29,666 bases of DNA from Treponema sp. (GTDB taxonomy: Bacteria; Spirochaetota; Spirochaetia; Treponematales; Breznakiellaceae): contig JAIRSD010000106.1 of NCBI GenBank assembly GCA_031255615.1, positions 1 to 29,666 on the forward strand. Reading direction: 5' to 3'. Below the pieces are notes generated by a model. The model made no database searches. It was given only the letters and a program-made list of their open reading frames with translations, and was not told where the DNA came from. Positions 8,737-16,734 of the stretch are shown one piece after another (the stretch's first letter is position 1; the number at the start of each line of letters is the position of its first letter). A program made the position numbers and the translations under genes.

Positions 8737-9821
8737 GAATCGCCATCGATTGCCGGTTCATAGAATCAAGCGGGGTTGGGGTTTACCTCCAGGGCTGCTT
8801 GCCCTACTTTTTCGCATCGGCCCATAGTTTTGTTTTGATTGGTCCGCGAGAAAGGATTGCACCCTTTACCGAAGGACATGATAATTGTTCCATAATTGAT
8901 TGTTCTGTAAAACCGTTTTCTGTCGCTGAATTGTTTTTTTTCCCCCGTCCTGTAAGGAAGGCCGTCAACTCATCTGATTGTTATTTTACTCCTTTTTTTA
9001 ATATCCCCTCTTTCATTTCCGTTCCTATTTATACCACTATCCACGATATTATCTTTCCCGATATGCCTGAACTTACGTCTCCCTTGGGGCTTCGTATTCG
9101 TCTGCATTTTTACCGGAGGGCTGTTAAATTATCAAAAAAAATCTTTACCGTTTCTTTTTTTTCTAAATCACGGATTGAATTTCATCTAGGAAAATCAAAA
9201 CCGGTGGTAGTCACTTATTCGGCGTTGCAGCCTTATTTACTACGCTCTCCTCCTGTCCCATACAAGAAAAACAATAGCATCATCTTCATCGGTAATATCA
9301 AGAAACACAAGGGGCTTGGCTGCCTTCTTGAGGCTTTCAGTCTGCTAAGGCGGGACTATCCCGTGGAAAAGAGTGATTTTCCTTACAAATTGCTCATTGT
9401 GGGCAAGCGGGATAATTTTAGGACTCGTGATTCCGCCATGAAAGAAAAAATCGCTGGGGTTGGCGTATCGGCGGTCGAATTTTCGGGACCTGTTGATGAT
9501 GAAAAACTAAAAGAGTTGCTGGGCGGCGCCGTTTTGCTGGTGCAACCTTCATTATATGAAGGGTTTGGACTCCCCCCCCTGGAATCCATGATCCTGGGGA
9601 CCAGAGCGCTGATTTCCGACATCCCGGTCTTTCAAGAAATTTATTCTGAATTTCCTGTCGTCTTTTTCCGGGCCGGAGACAGCTTAGATCTCAAAGAGAA
9701 AATGAAAAATATTCTGGATGGAAGCGGTGATCAACCCCTTGTACTGCCCGAACGTTTGGCTTTAAAATACACGTTTGAGAAGACTGCTTCTATTATTCTA
9801 CAGGAAATGACCGGGCTCTGA
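8733..9821 (+). CDS. Family 4 glycosyltransferase (GT-B)
   Basis: A 362-residue GT4 enzyme. MRIAIDCRFIESSGVGVYL at the N-terminus is the acceptor-domain opening, followed by TIHDIIFPDMPE, FTVSFFSKSRIEF, NIKKHKGLGCLLEAF (donor-phosphate strand with the K of the KN/KHKG motif), EFSGPVDDEKLKELLGGA, and the signature SLYEGFGLPPLESM. It is a predicted retaining sugar transferase, located just after the GDP-heptose genes and so a candidate mannosyl- or heptosyltransferase (inference from position only). The start overlaps the previous stop by ATGA at 8733-8736. Confidence 0.87.
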   Translation: MRIAIDCRFIESSGVGVYLQGCLPYFFASAHSFVLIGPRERIAPFTEGHDNCSIIDCSVKPFSVAELFFFPRPVRKAVNSSDCYFTPFFNIPSFISVPIYTTIHDIIFPDMPELTSPLGLRIRLHFYRRAVKLSKKIFTVSFFSKSRIEFHLGKSKPVVVTYSALQPYLLRSPPVPYKKNNSIIFIGNIKKHKGLGCLLEAFSLLRRDYPVEKSDFPYKLLIVGKRDNFRTRDSAMKEKIAGVGVSAVEFSGPVDDEKLKELLGGAVLLVQPSLYEGFGLPPLESMILGTRALISDIPVFQEIYSEFPVVFFRAGDSLDLKEKMKNILDGSGDQPLVLPERLALKYTFEKTASIILQEMTGL

Positions 9822-9822
9822 T

Positions 9823-10920
9823 ATGAAAGTCGCCATTGTACATTATTGGCTTGTCAATATGCGGGGCGGGGAAAAAGTATTGGAGGCATTGCTGGAGATG
9901 TATCCCGAGGCCGATATCTATACCCATGTGTATAATCCCAGGACGGTTTCTTCCCTTATCAATTCGCACCGGGTATACACATCATATATCAACAGACTTC
10001 CTTTTGCACGGAAATTATATCAGTCCTACATGCCGCTTATGCCTAATGCCCTTATGGATTTTAACCTCCAATCTTACGATCTGGTAATCTCAAGCGAGTC
10101 CGGGCCGGCAAAGGGGGTTGTACCAAACCCCGATGCCTTTCATGTCTGCTATTGCCATAGCCCCATGCGCTATCTTTGGGATATGTACCATGAGTATTTC
10201 AGAAAAACAAATCCTCTTGTCAGGTTTTTTATGAAACGCCTTATTCCGGGTCTACGGCTGTGGGATATAACATCCGCGAATATGGTTGATTGTTTTGTTG
10301 CCAACTCTCGTTATGTAGCCAAACGTATTGCCCGTGTTTATAACCGCCGCGCGGAGGTAGTATATCCCCCTACTTATATCGAGCATTTCCTTTCGGTCCC
10401 TCGAACTCCGGGGGATTTCTACCTCTACTTCGGCCAGATTACTGGCTACAAACGGGCCGATATCGCCATAGAAGCCTGTATTGCCAGCGGCCGTCGGATC
10501 CTGGTCGCCGGATCCGGAGCCCGGAAGAAGGATATCCGCCGTTATCAAAAATCGCCCCTGGTACGGTTCTTGGGAAGGGTAGATGACGAAGAAATTACCG
10601 TCCTTTTTTCCCAAGCACGGGCCTTGTTATTTCCCGGCATCGAGGATCTGGGCCTGGTACCGGTGGAAGCTAACGCCGCGGGATGCCCGGTCATCGCTTT
10701 CCGGCAAGGGGGCGCCATGGACACTGTAAAAGAGGGGGTTACCGGACTTTTCTTTGACGAACAAAGTCCCGCCGCCCTGATTCGCGCTCTGGATAGATTT
10801 GAAAGAATTGAAACCTCCTTTTCTAACAGGGATGCCTATGCGGAACATGTCCGCAAGTTTTCCCGGGACACTTTTAAGTCGAGGATGAGCCGTATCATTA
10901 AAGAAAATAAAAGAGTATAA
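9823..10920 (+). CDS. Family 4 glycosyltransferase, mannosyltransferase-like
   Basis: A 365-residue GT4 enzyme. It opens with MKVAIVHYWLVNMRGGEKVLEAL and has YSYMPLMP-like and CYCHSPMRYLWDMYHEYF segments typical of the WbaZ-type group of GDP-mannose-using transferases. NSRYVAKRIARVYNR, YFGQITGYKRADIAIEAC, and FPGIEDLGLVPVEANAAG (the EDxGxxxxE variant of the GT4 signature) follow. By family resemblance it may use GDP-mannose or the GDP-heptose made by its neighbours. It begins two bases after the upstream stop and ends six bases before the next gene, so it belongs to the same operon. Confidence 0.86.
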   Translation: MKVAIVHYWLVNMRGGEKVLEALLEMYPEADIYTHVYNPRTVSSLINSHRVYTSYINRLPFARKLYQSYMPLMPNALMDFNLQSYDLVISSESGPAKGVVPNPDAFHVCYCHSPMRYLWDMYHEYFRKTNPLVRFFMKRLIPGLRLWDITSANMVDCFVANSRYVAKRIARVYNRRAEVVYPPTYIEHFLSVPRTPGDFYLYFGQITGYKRADIAIEACIASGRRILVAGSGARKKDIRRYQKSPLVRFLGRVDDEEITVLFSQARALLFPGIEDLGLVPVEANAAGCPVIAFRQGGAMDTVKEGVTGLFFDEQSPAALIRALDRFERIETSFSNRDAYAEHVRKFSRDTFKSRMSRIIKENKRV

Positions 10921-10926
10921 TAAGTC

Positions 10927-12369
10927 ATGGATATTCAGGAATTTGGAAATTGGTACCATGCCCGTTACAGCAGGACTAGTTCGGCCCTGATTTCCACAGT
11001 ATTTATTATTTTCGATCTGGTTGGAGTCATGCTTGCTTTTGGCGTCGGATTTTTTCTGGTAAACCTATATGATATTTCAGCCATCAATTTTAAGTCGTTT
11101 GTTACCTATTGGCCCTATCTGCCGGTATTTATTCTCTTTTTCCAAGCAAACGGACTCTATCCGGGGATCGCGCTTGCCCCGTCAGAGGAGCTGCGTCATT
11201 TCACCGTTAGTTCCGTTCTGGCCCATGGGGGGATCATTTTTTCCCGCTATATCGAGGATCAGGAATTCGATGCCATTAGTATCGCCTTTATCATTAGTTT
11301 TGCCTGTTCTCCGGTTATCCTTATTCTGATACGGGATATAATTTCCCGCCTGTTAAGCCGTCTGCGGCTCGGGACCATACCGGCGGTTATTTTTGGCAGC
11401 GGTCCGGCGGCCACATCTCTTGTAGACCGGCTCCTGGAAAGCAGGCACGTCAATTATGTTCCGGTCCTCATCCTGGACGATTTACGGGATACGGAGCATA
11501 AGGATGAATATCGCGGGATACCTATTATTCACGATACTTCAACGGCCCCCGAAATAGTCAGGTGCTTTAAGATACGTATGGCTTTTGTCGCCATGCCTCC
11601 CAACGAGGATATAACCCATCTCCTCAACTATTCGGTTTCTGCCTTCCGGTACTCGGTGCTTATTCCCGGTTTGTATAATTTCACGAATATTTGGATGTCA
11701 GTGCGGGATTTCGACGGTGTTCTTGGTTTTGTGACCAGCCATAAACTCAGAATGTCCTGGAATCTTGCCATCAAGCGGCTTATGGATTTGTCCATCGTCA
11801 TTATCGGAGGAATAATTATTCTGCCCCTGCTGCTTTTTATCGCCCTACTGGTTAAGATGAGTTCCCCCGGACCAATACTCTACTGGCACCGGCGGCTGGG
11901 AAAAAACCATACATATTTTAACGCTTATAAATTCAGATCTATGGTGAATAATTCCCAGGAGGTTCTGGAAAAACTTCTTGACGGTTCCCCTGAATTGCGT
12001 AAAGAATGGGAACTGAATCATAAACTGAAAAACGATCCGCGGGTAACCCCCGTTGGACGGTTTTTGCGGCGTACCAGCTTTGACGAATTCCCCCAGATTA
12101 TCAATATTCTTAAGGGGGAAATGAGCTTGGTCGGCCCCAGGCCAGTGGTTGACGGGGAAGTGGAAAAATACGGAAAGAATTTCGATTTTATCTTCTCGGT
12201 TAAACCCGGCCTCACCGGCCTGTGGCAGGTGTCAGGCAGATCCGATACGGATTATGTGGAGAGGGTCGCCTTTGACACTTATTATCTCCAAAGCTGGTCG
12301 GTTTGGCTGGATTTGTGGGTGGTATTAAAAACCTTCGATGTTGTTATTAGAGGAAAAGGAGCCTATTGA
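10927..12369 (+). CDS. Undecaprenyl-phosphate sugar phosphotransferase (WbaP/WcaJ type, polyprenyl glycosylphosphotransferase)
   Basis: A 480-residue protein of the full-length initiating phosphoglycosyl transferase family. The first 140 residues hold several hydrophobic helices, then a Rossmann-like central domain ([18 protein letters not shown]). The C-terminal catalytic domain starts with a re-entrant hydrophobic helix near 285-310 and contains [30 protein letters not shown] (catalytic Asp-Glu pair region), [11 protein letters not shown] and [14 protein letters not shown]. It transfers a sugar 1-phosphate to undecaprenyl phosphate at the inner membrane and starts glycan assembly. It lies near the end of the cluster and overlaps the next gene by TGATG. 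Confidence 0.92.
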   Translation: MDIQEFGNWYHARYSRTSSALISTVFIIFDLVGVMLAFGVGFFLVNLYDISAINFKSFVTYWPYLPVFILFFQANGLYPGIALAPSEELRHFTVSSVLAHGGIIFSRYIEDQEFDAISIAFIISFACSPVILILIRDIISRLLSRLRLGTIPAVIFGSGPAATSLVDRLLESRHVNYVPVLILDDLRDTEHKDEYRGIPIIHDTSTAPEIVRCFKIRMAFVAMPPNEDITHLLNYSVSAFRYSVLIPGLYNFTNIWMSVRDFDGVLGFVTSHKLRMSWNLAIKRLMDLSIVIIGGIIILPLLLFIALLVKMSSPGPILYWHRRLGKNHTYFNAYKFRSMVNNSQEVLEKLLDGSPELRKEWELNHKLKNDPRVTPVGRFLRRTSFDEFPQIINILKGEMSLVGPRPVVDGEVEKYGKNFDFIFSVKPGLTGLWQVSGRSDTDYVERVAFDTYYLQSWSVWLDLWVVLKTFDVVIRGKGAY

Positions 12370-13163
12370 TGTATAGAAGGCTTTTATTTGTTTTTTATGT
12401 ATTTCTTCTCTATTCGGTATCTCTGTTCTCCCAAGACGATCTATACCGGATCCCGCGATCTTTTGACGATATTTTTCCCGACCTGGACTCGGAGGCAAGG
12501 CGGCAGTCATTTTCTTCCGGCGGTTATCTTGTTTCCCACAGGGACAACCGCCAAACGCTGAGATCCCCGGACATTGATCCTTTTGTACGCTCGGGAGTCA
12601 CCCGCATGACACCCACGGTGACAGTAGAATGTCTCCTGGTTATACCCTACTCCTCCGGCCCCTTGGATTCGATTGGTATCTACAATGGAATTCGCCGTAT
12701 CCAGGCCCTGGGAGGGCGGCTTTATCACTCGGAAACCCGCGGTGCTGATATTCCCCTTTTTGAGAATGTTACCCGTCTGAAAGGCGCGAAGGGATCGGCG
12801 GTCGAGGATCCGCCTCCCCAGAGCGGCCTGCCCGATTCGGAAACAATCTACATCAGGATGAAGGATGCTAATTTTGGTAATTCCTATTATCAGGCGGATA
12901 TTAAAAAGAATATCTCCGGTTTCACGTATACCCTTTTTAATAATAGGGATCTAACCTATTTTGTCATCCCGATAATTAAGTCTGGCTGTTTTGTTGCACA
13001 GTTTTATTTCGAGCCTATCAATGAGGGTGTCCTTGTCTATTGCGTAAGCGGGGCCGAAGTTTCCGGTCTTATTGCGTCACAGGTCGATATGCCTTCCGCC
13101 ATACGAAAACGACTGGAGGTTATCCTTGATTGGGTCGTCGAAGGAATAAGCGGCCGCCTTTAA
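12369..13163 (+). CDS. Secreted protein of unknown function, last gene of the polysaccharide cluster
   Basis: About 264 residues. The first 22 ([21 protein letters not shown]) form a clear signal peptide without a lipobox cysteine, so the product is probably periplasmic or exported. The rest is a beta-rich domain with no motif I recognise. Notable segments are VTVECLLVIPY, IGIYNGIRRIQALGGRLY, TIYIRMKDANFGNSYYQADI and GVLVYCVSGAEVSGL. It faintly resembles a treponemal domain of unknown function (possibly the DUF6675 type; not certain). I chose ATG 12369, overlapping the previous stop as TGATG, with GGAG at 12358-12361; TTG 12366 is the alternative. The position suggests a role in envelope glycan assembly, which is inference. 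Confidence 0.72.
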   Translation: MYRRLLFVFYVFLLYSVSLFSQDDLYRIPRSFDDIFPDLDSEARRQSFSSGGYLVSHRDNRQTLRSPDIDPFVRSGVTRMTPTVTVECLLVIPYSSGPLDSIGIYNGIRRIQALGGRLYHSETRGADIPLFENVTRLKGAKGSAVEDPPPQSGLPDSETIYIRMKDANFGNSYYQADIKKNISGFTYTLFNNRDLTYFVIPIIKSGCFVAQFYFEPINEGVLVYCVSGAEVSGLIASQVDMPSAIRKRLEVILDWVVEGISGRL

Positions 13164-13486
13164 CGAAACCGGTACGAAATAATTTCTCGACGACCTTAAA
13201 ATATACCTGCAATAATATTACGGATACTCTAGATCCATCTTCTTCGTTCGGAACTCTCATTTCTGAACGGCAACATCCTCAAAAAGCCACCGGGCCGTCG
13301 CCTTAAGACCAACCAATAATTCGGCGCAAAAGACCGACCGTCCGCCTTGTTTCTCCCCCCTACCCTGAAATCCCGCGGAACTCTTGCCCGGCACCGCGAG
13401 CAACGCAGCCCCTTCGCCGGACTTTGAACCGTACCGATGGGACGCAGCGTAAGTCTGTATCATAGGGACTTGAAAACAACCGTTTC
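13164..13486. other. Gene-free stretch between polysaccharide cluster and tRNA-Gly
   Basis: About 320 bases with no convincing gene. Short minus-strand open frames exist (around 13257-13463 and 13360-13578), but they run through the tRNA or lack a ribosome binding site and recognisable motifs. I see no T-tract terminator after the secreted-protein gene. Composition rises from the AT-rich cluster to a more GC-rich state within this stretch, so it probably marks the edge of the cluster. Confidence 0.5.
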
Positions 13487-13558
13487 AGCGGCTGAAGGGA
13501 GTCGAACCCTCGTCTCCAGCTTGGAAGGCTGGGGTAATAGCCGTTATACGACAGCCGC
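13487..13558 (-). tRNA. tRNA-Gly, anticodon TCC
   Basis: Read on the minus strand this is a complete 72-base cloverleaf. The acceptor stem GCGGCTG/CAGCCGC is seven perfect pairs, followed by U8 and a D-arm. The anticodon stem CCAGC/GCTGG surrounds the loop CTTCCAA (anticodon TCC), the T-arm has loop TTCGACT, and the discriminator base is T, as expected for tRNA-Gly. No 3' CCA is encoded (the following bases are GAAACG). It decodes GGA/GGG. It lies between the polysaccharide cluster and the IS debris, a typical place for horizontally acquired DNA to end, though no attachment-site repeat was found. Confidence 0.95.
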
Positions 13559-13640
13559 TTACATCTTGATACTAGCAACTATTTCCCAAGATTGTCAAGC
13601 GGCCGCATTGCCTCACGTAGAATCTAACCCAAGGGGTCGG

Positions 13641-13665
13641 GGAATCTCATGTTAAAAATCTAACC
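13641..13665 (+). repeat. Left terminal inverted repeat of the decayed IS
   Basis: GGAATCTCA followed by TGTTAAAAATCTAACC. It matches the reverse complement of 14931-14955 at 23 of 25 bases. A partial direct copy of its inner part plus the next bases (AATCTAACC then AAGGGGT) occurs 36 bases upstream at 13621-13637, compared with 13657-13673. Confidence 0.75.
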
Positions 13666-13713
13666 ATAGGGGTTCAACAGTTTCCCCCAACAAGAGTAGC
13701 GGGGGGTAAGCAC

Positions 13714-14937
13714 ATGAGGCTGTCTATGGCACGGAAGAAGGCACTGGCGATATTACCGGTCCGCGCTATCGGAAGGCGGGAAAGGCGAAGAAAAGCGCCA
13801 TCCTCGATGAGTTTTGCCAGAACACCGGTTATAACCGGCAAGTATGCGATTACCCTCCTCCGCCATGCGGGAAAGACCCAATTGCGGAGAATGGGCAAAG
13901 AGACGGTGAAGGTCAAAACCACCGCCCGCCGGCGCGGAAAACGGCTCTCCAAGAGGATGTACGACGAACCGGTGGAAAAATCCGTCCTTGCCGTCTGGAA
14001 GTTTTTCCACCGCGTCTGCGGCAAGCGCCTGGTCCCCATGATCCGGGCGAACCTGAAGGCCCTGGCCGCCGAGTTCATCATACCCCGGGAGGCACAGGAA
14101 AAACTGGCGCGGGCCAGCCGTTCCACCGTCGAGCGCATGCTGGGCCGGGAACGGAAACGGCGTAACGCCAGGGGGACCTCCCCGGCGCCCTCCTCAAACA
14201 GCACATCCCCGTCAGAACCTTCTGGCATTGGGAAGACAAAAAACCCGGCTTTTGCGAGATAGACGCCGTTTCCTACGACGGCGGCTTCGTCCACGGCGAT
14301 TATGCCTCCGCCCTGAGCCTCACCGATGCCACTACCTGCTGGTCTGAGTTCCGGACCCTCAAGAATAAGGCTCAAGCCTGGACCCTGAAGGTCCTGGCGG
14401 ATATCCGCGCCTCCTTCCCCCTCCCCTTACAATGCCTGGACAGCGGCAACGGAGCGGAATTCATCAACTGACGCCTCAAAAACTGGTGTGAAACCCACCG
14501 CATCACCTTCACCAGGGGACGGCAGCACCACAAACACGACAACGCCTTCGTCGAACAGAAAACGGCGATGTGGTCCGTAAAACGGTCGGCTGCGGCCGCC
14601 TGTCCGGAGACCAGGCCTTGGCCGCGCTGGAAGCCGTCTACACCGCCCTCAATCCCCTCTACAACTCTTCTACCCCAACTTCAAGTGTATCGACAAACTA
14701 CAGGCGGGTAAGAGAAAACGGTGGGTCTATGAAAAAGAGCCCAAAACCCCCTTCCAGCGTATTCTTGAACAACCGGAAACCGAGGCCCCTTTGGCGCTCA
14801 AGGGGCGGCTCATTGAACAAAAAAATCCCTGGACATCGTCGCACTCCAGAAAAAGCTGGATACGGCCCTTGAACATCTTGATCGCTTCGTTCACCGTGTT
14901 CCCGATACCGTTGAGTATCCAGAATCCCAGGGTTAGA
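13714..14937 (+). pseudogene. DDE integrase-type transposase, multiply frameshifted
   Basis: The protein can be followed through several frames. It begins MRLSMARKKAL, then RYRKAGKAKKSAILDEF and an HTH-like TGYNR/KYAITLLR; an extra C near 13839 splits these. A long basic region leads to the catalytic core, with CEIDAVSYDGGF (first Asp), LDSGNGAEFIN (second Asp), a TGA stop at 14469-14471, and HHKHDNAFVEQKNG (Glu; one A missing near 14562). A C-terminal tail with further shifts near 14667 and 14827 ends in TAG 14935-14937. The DDE residues are still readable, but at least six frame disruptions and one stop mean it is inactive. Confidence 0.8.
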
Positions 14938-14955
14938 TTTTTATCTTGAGATTCC
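14931..14955 (-). repeat. Right terminal inverted repeat of the decayed IS
   Basis: GGTTAGATTTTTATCTTGAGATTCC read on the + strand is the partner of the left repeat at 13641-13665. The transposase pseudogene stop codon lies inside it. Confidence 0.75.
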
Positions 14956-14956
14956 A

Positions 14957-15585
14957 CCGCCGCTATAGATGCTCTGGGGTGTCAGACGGTCATAGCGGAA
15001 AAAGATATACGGGATAAAAAAGCTGACTATGTTCTGGTGGTGAAGGAGAACCAGCCCACGCTGTTTAAGGACATTTAGGATTATTTTGCCTATCTGAACG
15101 AGGCTTCATGCCGGGACCGGGCGGCTGACCAGTGGACCGGCGAGCTGGAGAAAGACCAGAGGAGGATAGAACGAAGGAGTGTCGCCACGGTCAGGTCCCT
15201 GGGACTGGCTTGCAAGCAAAGGAAACTGGCAAGACCTGCCCTTATCCGGCATCGATGTGAGCGGACAGCGGGAGGGGCCATGACCGTGGCCGATCACTAT
15301 TATATTAGTAATATGACTGCGGTCGCTGAAGAGTTCGCCGCGGTGATGCGTGGTCATTGGTCTACCGAGAATCAGTTGCACTGGTCGCTGGATGTGTTAT
15401 TCCGGGAGGATGCTTCTCAGGTGAGGAAGGAGAGGGATTCCGAGAATCTGAACATCCTACGGAAGACAGTGCTGGGCAGATTATGGGCGACTGGTGTTCA
15501 CGGCCGACGGTTAAGTACGAAACGGAAGATATTCAAGGATTCGGTTAACCCGGATTTCCTCTACTCCGTTCTGTTTGGAAAGTAA
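14957..15585 (+). pseudogene. ISAs1-family transposase remnant (N-terminus missing)
   Basis: The C-terminal half of an ISAs1-type (H-repeat-associated) transposase. TAAIDALGCQTVIAEKDIRDKKADYVLVVKENQPTL covers the second catalytic region, then comes a TAG stop at 15076-15078. The central part is frame-disrupted (RRSVATVRSLG, LIRHRCERT). The intact tail from 15280 reads ADHYYISNMTA, HWSTENQLHWSLDVLFREDAS (catalytic Glu region) and NLNILRKTVLGRL. The first half, with the DGK motif of the family, is absent. The fragment begins exactly where the neighbouring IS ends, so truncation by or beside that IS is likely. It is not functional. Confidence 0.85.
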
Positions 15586-15920
15586 ATGCTTCTGCCCTGC
15601 CAGCACCGTCTTCCCGTGTTTTACCGCGGAGTTTAACCTGATGTTCCACCGGCAGCCGGCTTGCAAGGAGCAGACCGCCTTTGCACCGCTTCCCACAGGC
15701 TTCGACCTTGATGCCCTACTTGCCGTCAAATACACACGCAAAACCGACAACTGCGGCTTTTTCTCCTTTCAAAATTATACCTTTCAGGTTGACAGCCCCG
15801 TCCGCCGGTGAAGAAAAACATCGTGTTCATGTTCAGCGCGTATTATGACAAAAAGTATTACAGGGTGAAATTCCCTGAGTTCCTGACTAAAGACAAAAAA
15901 ATCACATATGCCACAAGTTA
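15586..15920 (+). pseudogene. C-terminal fragment of an ISNCY-like transposase
   Basis: Frames here resemble the tail of ISNCY-type transposases: FNLMFHRQPACKEQTAFAPLP, then DLDALLAVKYTRKTDNCGFFSFQNYTFQV, which is the conserved beta-strand tail of that group. After a stop at 15809-15811 another frame continues KKNIVFMFSAYYDKKYYRVKF, as the final barrel does in relatives. The catalytic core is missing. It abuts the ISAs1 fragment. The family call is from pattern memory, so moderate confidence. Confidence 0.55.
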
Positions 15921-16080
15921 CCATCCTTCAGCGCCATTTCCAGAGCGCGGACAGCCCCAGGGCGTCCCGGCATGGAAACCGACTACTTTTCTCGACCGCA
16001 AATCCATCAGCAGGCTGAGGTACAGAAAGCCCTGTCGGTGCGGATATAGGTGATGTCAGCCGACCACGCATGGAAGAGCC
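15921..16080 (-). pseudogene. IS3-family OrfB transposase fragment
   Basis: On the minus strand, starting near 16080, the sequence reads GLFHAWSADITYIRTDR, the start of the IS3 OrfB integrase core with its first catalytic Asp. After a one-base shift it continues FLYLSLLMDLRSRKVVGFHAG. Another shift gives LEMALKDG at the end. The order and spacing match IS3 OrfB closely, but the fragment spans only about 50 codons, has at least two frameshifts and lacks both ends. It points opposite to the other transposase remnants. Confidence 0.7.
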
Positions 16081-16113
16081 CGCGAGGATCGCGCCGCCAT
16101 GGAACGGGATCCT

Positions 16114-16266
16114 TGAGTTTTTGCCGTGCAAAAACTCACACGGTGAAAAAGGGCGGAGCCCCAGCCGGTCCGCGCAAGGGATAGGAGCGGTATCCTTTTG
16201 CCCGGTCCGCCGGGCAAAAGGATTTAAGCGGATAGCCCGGTCCCCGCCGGAGGCGGGGATGCGCCC
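16114..16266 (+). repeat. Hairpin-variable intergenic repeat, copy 1
   Basis: The core is 16171-16266. Island 1 is CGCGCAAGGG-ATAGGAGCGG (16171-16190). Hairpin B follows, with a 14-bp perfect stem 16192-16205/16210-16223 and TCCG loop. Island 2 is AGCGGATAGCCCGG (16227-16240). Hairpin C has an 8-bp stem 16241-16248/16252-16259 with GGA loop. Island 3 is ATGCGCCC (16259-16266). An extra 11-bp hairpin precedes it at 16114-16138 (TGAGTTTTTGC/GCAAAAACTCA). The islands match the other three copies, while the stem sequences do not. It lies between IS debris and the broken kinase remnant. Confidence 0.85.
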
Positions 16267-16302
16267 AAAACAAATTCTCACCCGGACTACCGAATTTTCA
16301 AA

Positions 16303-16358
16303 AACAGGAATTATCGCTAGCTTGCGCGGCGATTCTGATAGCTATTACAATTCCTGTT
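16303..16358. repeat. Inverted repeat between repeat copy 1 and the kinase remnant
   Basis: A perfect 10-base inverted repeat, AACAGGAATT (16303-16312) and AATTCCTGTT (16349-16358), with partial further pairing inside (CGCTAGC against GCTAT). The spacer is 36 bases. It could form a long hairpin or be an operator or IS end. No T-tract follows, so it is not an obvious terminator. Confidence 0.5.
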
Positions 16359-16369
16359 GGAGATGGGCG

Positions 16370-16734
16370 ATGAAGCGGGTCCTGGTTATGAAGAGGCTCC
16401 GTTGTTCCGGGGAAGAATCCTTTCAACTGGGCTTTGACGCCGGTCCGGGGTTTAAAAGTCCCGACATTGAAGGTCTGCGGGAATCCTTAAGGGGCCGCAG
16501 GATTACTGCCGCTGATGATGATTTTTCCGTTCGGGGGCTTGTCAAAAATACCTTTGAAAGCGCCGGGATTTCGACGGATTTTTTCCGACGGCGGTCCAGC
16601 GGGACACGGTGGTTCGGGATTTTCAAATGGGAATAAAAAGTTATGCGGCCAAACCGGTAAGGCCTTTGGATGCTTTCCAAAAAAACGTCGATGGTCTAAT
16701 CTTAGTTTTTGATCGCGGGAGGCGAAATGGGTAG
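16370..16734 (+). pseudogene. Receiver-domain remnant of a hybrid histidine kinase
   Basis: One frame reads SLRGRRITAADDDFSVRGLVKNTFESAG (acidic triplet at 16514-16522), matching the first strand, acidic pocket and helix 1 of a response-regulator receiver. The phospho-acceptor segment in the middle is missing. A different frame from about 16624 then reads QMGIKSYAAKPVRPLDAF, the strand-5 region with the conserved Lys-Pro, and stops at 16732-16734. It is therefore a receiver domain with an internal deletion and a frameshift. The leading segment SFQLGFDAGPG may come from the end of the kinase part. It cannot signal as it stands. Confidence 0.6.

Larger units (their letters stand above)
13641..14955 (+). 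mobile_element. Decayed insertion sequence with terminal inverted repeats, integrase-type (rve) transposase
   Basis: About 1.3 kb bounded by imperfect 25-base inverted repeats that match at 23 positions (left 13641-13665, right 14931-14955; shared core TAAAAATCTAACC). One transposase pseudogene fills the interior and its stop lies inside the right repeat. No target duplication is visible. The right end abuts the 5'-truncated ISAs1 transposase fragment. The transposase style suggests an IS481/ISNCY-like element, but the exact family is uncertain. Confidence 0.75.

Noticed and set aside
13257..13578. Minus-strand short open frames between the cluster and the IS
   Set aside because: One crosses the tRNA-Gly; neither shows a ribosome binding site or family motif.
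16171..16266. Repeat copies as ordinary rho-independent terminators
   Set aside because: The hairpins are not followed by T-tracts. In copies 2 and 4 the T-run precedes the stem in the element's orientation, and invariant islands between hairpins are not expected of terminators.
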